Shown here in pieces: positions 60,504-64,000 of a stretch of 64,000 nucleotides of DNA (its first letter is position 1; each line of letters begins with the position of its first letter). The notes under the pieces are model-generated. The model was not told the origin of the DNA. It worked only from the letters and a program-made list of their open reading frames with translations, and did not search any database. Both the position numbers and the translations under genes were made by a program. The stretch comes from Pectobacterium aquaticum (lineage in GTDB: Bacteria > Pseudomonadota > Gammaproteobacteria > Enterobacterales > Enterobacteriaceae): assembly GCF_003382565.3 (NCBI RefSeq), contig NZ_CP086253.1:1302001-1366000 (forward strand). The letters are read 5' to 3'.

Positions 60504-60508
60504 ATAAC

Positions 60509-60538
60509 ATGAATGATAAACTAAGGGTTATAATATGA
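60509..60538 (+). CDS. Nine-codon leader peptide overlapping the H-NST-like gene
   Basis: ATG AAT GAT AAA CTA AGG GTT, then ATA ATA and TGA, coding MNDKLRVII. GAGGG lies just before it, and its TGA overlaps the next ATG (ATGA). The ribosome site of the next gene (AAGGG, 60523-60527) lies inside the leader. Translational coupling is the likely purpose. Too short to prove by sequence alone. Confidence 0.5.
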   Translation: MNDKLRVII

Positions 60539-60777
60539 TTGATGAATTCCACGTAATGTTTATGTACAGAAAAATCCAAGCAGAAGCCGCTACTACTGAT
60601 ATGAAAACACTGAATCAACTGTTGAAGAAGTTCCGCAAATTGGTAGCGGAGCGGCGTGAAGAATACTATCAGGATATTGGTGCGAAAAAGGCTCAAAGAT
60701 TGAGAGCCAAGAGATTACAACAGTTACTTGAGAAAATGGAGCGTGATCGTGTATCGCCGGAGGATCTTTATCACTGA
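60535..60777 (+). CDS. H-NST-type protein (H-NS oligomerisation domain only)
   Basis: 80 residues. The pattern MYRKIQAEAATTDMKTLNQL then LKKFRKLVAERREEYYQDIG lines up with residues about 5-50 of H-NS (ILNNIRTLRAQAREC, LEEMLEKLEVVVNERREEE), and the tail LQQLLEKMERDRVSPEDLY with the H-NS second dimerisation region (GIDPNEL). The DNA-binding TWTGQGRTP domain is absent and the gene ends naturally. This is the architecture of H-NST, a horizontally acquired antagonist of H-NS. Its stop codon is the first element of the 7-bp repeat. Confidence 0.65.
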   Translation: MIDEFHVMFMYRKIQAEAATTDMKTLNQLLKKFRKLVAERREEYYQDIGAKKAQRLRAKRLQQLLEKMERDRVSPEDLYH

Positions 60778-60829
60778 CACCTGACACCTGACACCTGACA
60801 CCTGACACCTGACACCTGACACCTGACAT
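60774..60829 (+). repeat. 7-bp tandem repeat, eight units, overlapping a stop codon
   Basis: CTGACAC occurs seven times without a gap, then CTGACAT. The TGA of the H-NST-like gene is inside the first unit, and an inverted part CAGGTGT follows, so the last unit can pair with it. Unit number is likely to vary among strains by slipped pairing. Confidence 0.93.
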
Positions 60830-60934
60830 TGTCACAGGTGTTAGCGACGACATCCATATTTCGCCCTCCATCGAAGTGTTCAGCACTGAAAACGGTACAA
60901 TCATAACCGTGTCTAATACATAGAGGGTAGGAAT

Positions 60935-61258
60935 GTGATCGCAGTGCTTTTTGAAGCAGATGTTATTCCCACACAACAAGAGCGTTATCTCCAGCTTGCT
61001 GCTGAATTGAAACCGCTATTAGCCGATATTGATGGTTTCATTTCTATCGAACGTTTCCAGAGTCTGACAACAGCGGGAAAGATACTGTCATTATCTTGGT
61101 GGAGGGATGAAGAGGCCGTATTGCTATGGAAACAAAATGTTTTGCATAAGGCGGCTCAGTCAGAGGGACGTCAATCTATCTTCTCGTTTTATCGCATCCG
61201 TATTGCCCATGTACTCAAAGACTATTCATCAGAAACCAGAGGTCAGGCCGATGTATGA
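60935..61258 (+). CDS. Antibiotic biosynthesis monooxygenase (ABM) family protein
   Basis: A 107-residue ferredoxin-like ABM domain: IAVLFEADVIPTQQERYLQLA, ADIDGFISIERFQSL with the typical GFIS/ERF pattern, then ILSLSWWRDEEAVLLWKQN and a final FYRIRIAHVLKDY strand. ABM proteins are small cofactor-free oxygenases or haem-related enzymes. The start is GTG at 60935 behind AGAGGGTAGGAA. It overlaps the ACT gene by 8 bases. Substrate unknown. Confidence 0.8.
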   Translation: MIAVLFEADVIPTQQERYLQLAAELKPLLADIDGFISIERFQSLTTAGKILSLSWWRDEEAVLLWKQNVLHKAAQSEGRQSIFSFYRIRIAHVLKDYSSETRGQADV

Positions 61259-61643
61259 CATCCATGTTGTTTTAAAGAACACGCCGGGCGAACTGGCTGC
61301 ACTGGGGATGGTATTAGGTCAAAACGGTATTGGCCTTGAGGGTGGTGGCGTATTTACTGTTGGAGAAAAAGCACATGCGCATTTTCTTGTTGAGAAGGGA
61401 TATGCAGCCAAAGCTGTGCTTGAAAAAGCAGGATTACAGGTTGAAAGTGTATGCAGGCCATTGATCCGCAAACTAAAGCAAGAGCGCCCCGGTGAGTTAG
61501 GAGAGATCGCGGCAACACTGGCTAAAAATGGTATTAATATTCTGTGCCAATACAGTGACCATGCAAACCAACTGATCCTCTTGACCGATGATGATAGGCT
61601 TGCCAGTAAAGTAACGGAGAAATGGGCTGTAGCGCCTGAGTAA
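61251..61643 (+). CDS. Tandem ACT-domain amino-acid-binding protein
   Basis: A 130-residue protein made of two ACT modules, about 1-62 (IHVVLKNTPGELAALGMVLG) and 70-127 (ERPGELGEIAATLAKNGIN). The PGEL turns are the ligand-binding loops that hold amino acids at dimer interfaces. ATG 61251 is chosen; the frame is open upstream inside the ABM gene but that part is a shadow. Probably a sensor or allosteric partner of the ABM protein or the ArsR regulator two bases downstream. Confidence 0.8.
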   Translation: MYDIHVVLKNTPGELAALGMVLGQNGIGLEGGGVFTVGEKAHAHFLVEKGYAAKAVLEKAGLQVESVCRPLIRKLKQERPGELGEIAATLAKNGINILCQYSDHANQLILLTDDDRLASKVTEKWAVAPE

Positions 61644-61644
61644 C

Positions 61645-62346
61645 ATGTTAAAACACGCTAATTCAACAGATAGCGGTGATGAACTGGAACATGCAATGGC
61701 AGCATTAGCTGCTGCCATGTCTGATCCTTCCCGCATAAAAATGCTCTGCGCATTGATGGATGGACGTGCATGGACAGCGACAGAGTTAAGTACGGTTGCT
61801 GATATAGCGGCATCAACTGCGAGTGCGCACCTGTCCCGACTTGTCAGTGAGGGATTGATTACCTGTCTTTCTCAGGGGCGTCATCGTTATTACCATCTGG
61901 CAGGAACAGACATTGCCGGGCTGATTGAGAATATTATGGGCGTGTCATGGCGTTCGGCTTCATCAGCTAAAATCAGCACGCCTTCCTCGTTACGGATTGC
62001 CCGGACGTGTTATGACCATCTTGCAGGTGAAATCGCTGTTCATATCTACGATTTTATGGTTGCCGAAGGCTGGGTAACTTCAGATGGCGTTTCACTGACG
62101 TTATCGGGACAAAAACAGTTCCGAGAGTTAGGTATTATGCTCAACCCCAAAACACGGCGTAAAGCATGTTGTGCTTGCCTTGATTGGAGTGAGCGGCGGT
62201 TTCATCTTGGTGGTGAGGCAGGTGCGGCCTTTTTTGTACATTGTGAGCAAAAAGGATGGCTAACCAGAATACCGGGATTTAGGGAAGTAACCATTACTTC
62301 CAGTGGAAAACTGGCGTTTAAAAAATTGTTCAAGTTGCATACGTAA
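61645..62346 (+). CDS. ArsR family transcriptional regulator
   Basis: A 233-residue winged-helix regulator. The HTH is at about 15-90 (MSDPSRIKMLCALMDGRAWT; STASAHLSRLVSEGLI). A longer C-terminal domain follows with the conserved CCACLDWSERRFHLGG near residue 170, typical of a subgroup of ArsR proteins found with ABM or ACT genes. It lies one base after the ACT stop, so the three genes form an operon that it may control. Confidence 0.85.
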   Translation: MLKHANSTDSGDELEHAMAALAAAMSDPSRIKMLCALMDGRAWTATELSTVADIAASTASAHLSRLVSEGLITCLSQGRHRYYHLAGTDIAGLIENIMGVSWRSASSAKISTPSSLRIARTCYDHLAGEIAVHIYDFMVAEGWVTSDGVSLTLSGQKQFRELGIMLNPKTRRKACCACLDWSERRFHLGGEAGAAFFVHCEQKGWLTRIPGFREVTITSSGKLAFKKLFKLHT

Positions 62347-62352
62347 TATAAT

Positions 62353-62832
62353 TTAAACAGCCATTTTCCTACGTCTTATATTCGATGCTCCAAAATCTGA
62401 TGAAATACTGGAAAGCTGTTCAAGACTCTGCTCAACAGACCGTTGAAACTCAAGTGCTGCCTCTGTGCGCTGTTTTATTACCAGAGCAACAATCTCAGCG
62501 TCTGTTTTTTCTGAAATAGCTCTCTGGTAGATCATTCGCTCATGCATGATATCAAGATTACCGGATGATTTAGCGGCTGTTCTTGCAGTTGAGCTACTTA
62601 TAGGATTGAGTTCAATGACAAAATTATCTATCAGTGATTGTCTCTTCTTATCCAGTCTGCGTAGCTCATTATAAGCAGACCTGTATTTATCTATTTGTGT
62701 TCCAAAAGGATATTCTTCACGCACTTTACGATAGCCTTCCAGATATTCATCCATCGATGGTTGTTCTTTAAGTTTTTCAATAGTATCAAAATATGCTAAT
62801 AAATCGCTGTTGTCTAATTTTACATTTCTCAT
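62353..62832 (-). CDS. Island protein of unknown function
   Basis: 159 residues, convergent with the ArsR gene (6 bases apart). Highly charged and probably helical; the C-terminal half (AEIVALVIKQRTEAALEFQR) suggests a coiled coil and it ends in a basic RRRKM. No recognised domain. ATGAGAAAT is preceded by ACGAGGTATTT, a fair ribosome site. It could be a structural or mobilisation-related protein, but no evidence singles one out. Confidence 0.6.
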   Translation of the reverse strand: MRNVKLDNSDLLAYFDTIEKLKEQPSMDEYLEGYRKVREEYPFGTQIDKYRSAYNELRRLDKKRQSLIDNFVIELNPISSSTARTAAKSSGNLDIMHERMIYQRAISEKTDAEIVALVIKQRTEAALEFQRSVEQSLEQLSSISSDFGASNIRRRKMAV

Positions 62833-63479
62833 AAATACCTCGTTAATAATGTTTGTTATATTTATATGTTAAGGTATATAGGGAAAGTGTCAAATTGAGC
62901 AGGGCGTTAAATGAGATAAATATTATCCACTCATTGTACATCTCTGGTAATGCAACTACCTATATTAATTTATATAAATCCGACTCTCACGTATTCTGAT
63001 AAATGGAGTGAGATTGTTTTTTAACTGAGTCTCTCCATATATCTATTCAACATCATTATAAGCTGGCTCTGTTGTTTCAGGAAAATGCAGCGTCAATGCT
63101 GGCCCCGTTTCCTTGTTGGAACCGCTATCAGGAGCTTTGGGCGGTTCAGAGGAATTTATTCCTTCTTATTTTTGTAGTTGGAAAGATTATAGTTATCTTG
63201 ATACTTACCGTCACTGCTTCAGCCAACGCGTTTAATAGTTCATCAGATTTAGCTATAAGTCTACACTAAATTACTTATTTGGTAACTTAGTGTAGACCTA
63301 TTAAGTCAGAGTAAGCTTCATATAATTTAATGATTTATTTAATTTTCAATTCTCAAGTTTTTCTCAAGTCCAATATTTTTTTGCTACAAGCGTTGTGAAT
63401 AAAGGTGAAACGCTTTCACCTATTAATTCACGCGGCATAGGGGTTAAAAAAAGTTGAGTCATGTGTTCAGCTAAAATAT
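62833..63479. other. AT-rich gap with a long inverted repeat
   Basis: No gene I can support. GTCTACACTAA at 63259-63269 and TTAGTGTAGAC at 63287-63297 form a perfect 11-bp stem, with partial pairing continuing into the loop. A short frame at 63072-63269 (with a hydrophobic middle) has no ribosome site and I do not accept it. Confidence 0.5.
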
Positions 63480-63692
63480 TTAGAATATAAACCGTGCAGC
63501 GGTAAGAGAAATGGTTGAAGTGGCAATGATTGTTGCTGCTAACCACTTCGTTTGTTTTCCAATTTCTTCATGTAAATCGGATTTTTTTGCGTAATTTGAT
63601 TTGATTACTGCGATATCTGTGCACAGGTCTGACATAGTATCTTCGAGTTTTTCATGAAGTTTTATTTCAAGTGAACCGGGTAGTTTTTTCAT
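63480..63692 (-). CDS. Small membrane-anchored protein, XhlA/holin-associated-like
   Basis: 70 residues. The N-terminal helix (LHEKLEDTMSDLCTDIAVIK) leads to SDLHEEIGKQTK and one C-terminal membrane segment (WLAATIIATSTISLTAARF). This plan recalls XhlA-like and similar small membrane proteins of phage-derived islands. CAAGGAAAAAAA precedes the ATG. Function unknown; the family link is from overall plan, not a firm motif. Confidence 0.55.
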   Translation of the reverse strand: MKKLPGSLEIKLHEKLEDTMSDLCTDIAVIKSNYAKKSDLHEEIGKQTKWLAATIIATSTISLTAARFIF

Positions 63693-63718
63693 TTTTTTTC
63701 CTTGTTATTATTGTTTTA

Positions 63719-64000
63719 TCAGGATACTGCTTTCAAAAGATTTGTGCCATCAGCTAAGTTTTTTCTTGCCACTTCATTTTCTTTCGTTCGTTTGTATACC
63801 TTTCGGGGTTTATCGATCTTGATACTATTTTTAGCATTAGGAACAGCATTATTCTTTTTCTTCTTACTAAAAATAAAGGCATCCGTGTAGATCTCTTTCG
63901 TTTCTGTTTCCAACGCTAAGTTTCGTCTTTCTTGCTTTGAGTAATCAGTATAGTTTTCTGGGTATTGTTCAAGCTCTGCATGAAGGCTTCTGGCATTACT
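63719..64000 (-). CDS. Unknown island protein, partial (5' end beyond window)
   Basis: At least 93 residues; the frame is open to the window edge and ends TGA at 63719-63721. The visible part (SLHAELEQYPENYTDYSKQE, then YTDAFIFSKKKKN and RKVYKRTKENEVARKNLADG) is highly charged and basic, suggesting nucleic-acid binding, perhaps a mobilisation or relaxase-like protein end. No domain can be named from this part. Confidence 0.55.
   Translation of the reverse strand, partial: SNARSLHAELEQYPENYTDYSKQERRNLALETETKEIYTDAFIFSKKKKNNAVPNAKNSIKIDKPRKVYKRTKENEVARKNLADGTNLLKAVS

Noticed and set aside
60593..60979. Minus-strand frame through the 7-bp repeat
   Set aside because: It is antisense to the H-NST-like gene and its middle is a translated simple repeat.
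63072..63269. Small plus-strand frame with a hydrophobic middle
   Set aside because: No ribosome site, no recognised motif, and it ends inside the inverted repeat at 63259.

Overview
The window looks like a chromosomal segment of a soft-rot enterobacterium, most likely Pectobacterium. The evidence is the enterobacterial isc order (iscR-iscS-iscU-iscA-hscB-hscA-fdx-iscX), the blocks rlmN-pilW-rodZ-ispG-hisS-yfgM-bamB-der and xseA/guaBA, a cytoplasmic-type M4 protease of the Prt1/protealysin kind next to its emfourin-like inhibitor, and several ERIC elements. Species cannot be fixed from sequence reading alone. No rRNA, tRNA or CRISPR array was seen.

Layout. 1-0.6 kb: end of glyA, its terminator and a five-copy 75-bp tandem repeat. 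0.6-10.1 kb: an HcaT-like permease, a DUF1007/NicO metal-export pair, a lone Fur-controlled iron-complex binding protein, a chemoreceptor with a FliA-type promoter, and a Fur-controlled ABC importer operon (binding protein, permease, ATPase). 10.2-20.6 kb: suhB, trmJ, the complete isc operon under two IscR type-1 sites, pepB, sseB and two ERIC elements. 20.6-25.3 kb: an alpha-glucoside PTS and GH4 phospho-glucosidase, sseA and an RpiR regulator, all on the minus strand. 25.7-43.4 kb: mostly housekeeping genes (ndk, rlmN, pilW, rodZ, ispG, hisS, yfgM, bamB, der, xseA, guaB, guaA), with an AEC carrier, a zinc ribbon protein and the protease/inhibitor pair between them.

43.5-56 kb is accessory: a RIO kinase, an aldo-keto reductase/MDR oxidoreductase/TetR cassette with a palindromic operator, a truncated antitoxin, a TacA/TacT-type toxin-antitoxin pair, a 5'-truncated gene remnant, DUF3750, LysR, VOC, TSUP, a split-barrel protein, a diguanylate cyclase beside the tail of a lost dehydrogenase, and a zinc alcohol dehydrogenase.

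From about 56.1 kb to the right edge the base composition becomes AT-rich and the gene content is that of an integrated island. The junction lies in or just after a TPP riboswitch that lacks its 3' part and has no thiamine gene behind it. The island carries a DUF6387-like protein, an AlpA regulator, a row of small unknown genes (one split by an IS2-group element flanked by an 18-bp repeat), a probable H-NST-type truncated H-NS protein with an overlapping leader peptide and a leader hairpin, a 7-bp tandem repeat, an ABM/ACT/ArsR operon and further unknown genes. No integrase is visible in the window. The parts most worth study are the H-NST-like unit, the broken riboswitch at the island edge, and the double-hairpin module shared by the 75-bp repeat and the enlarged ERIC element.
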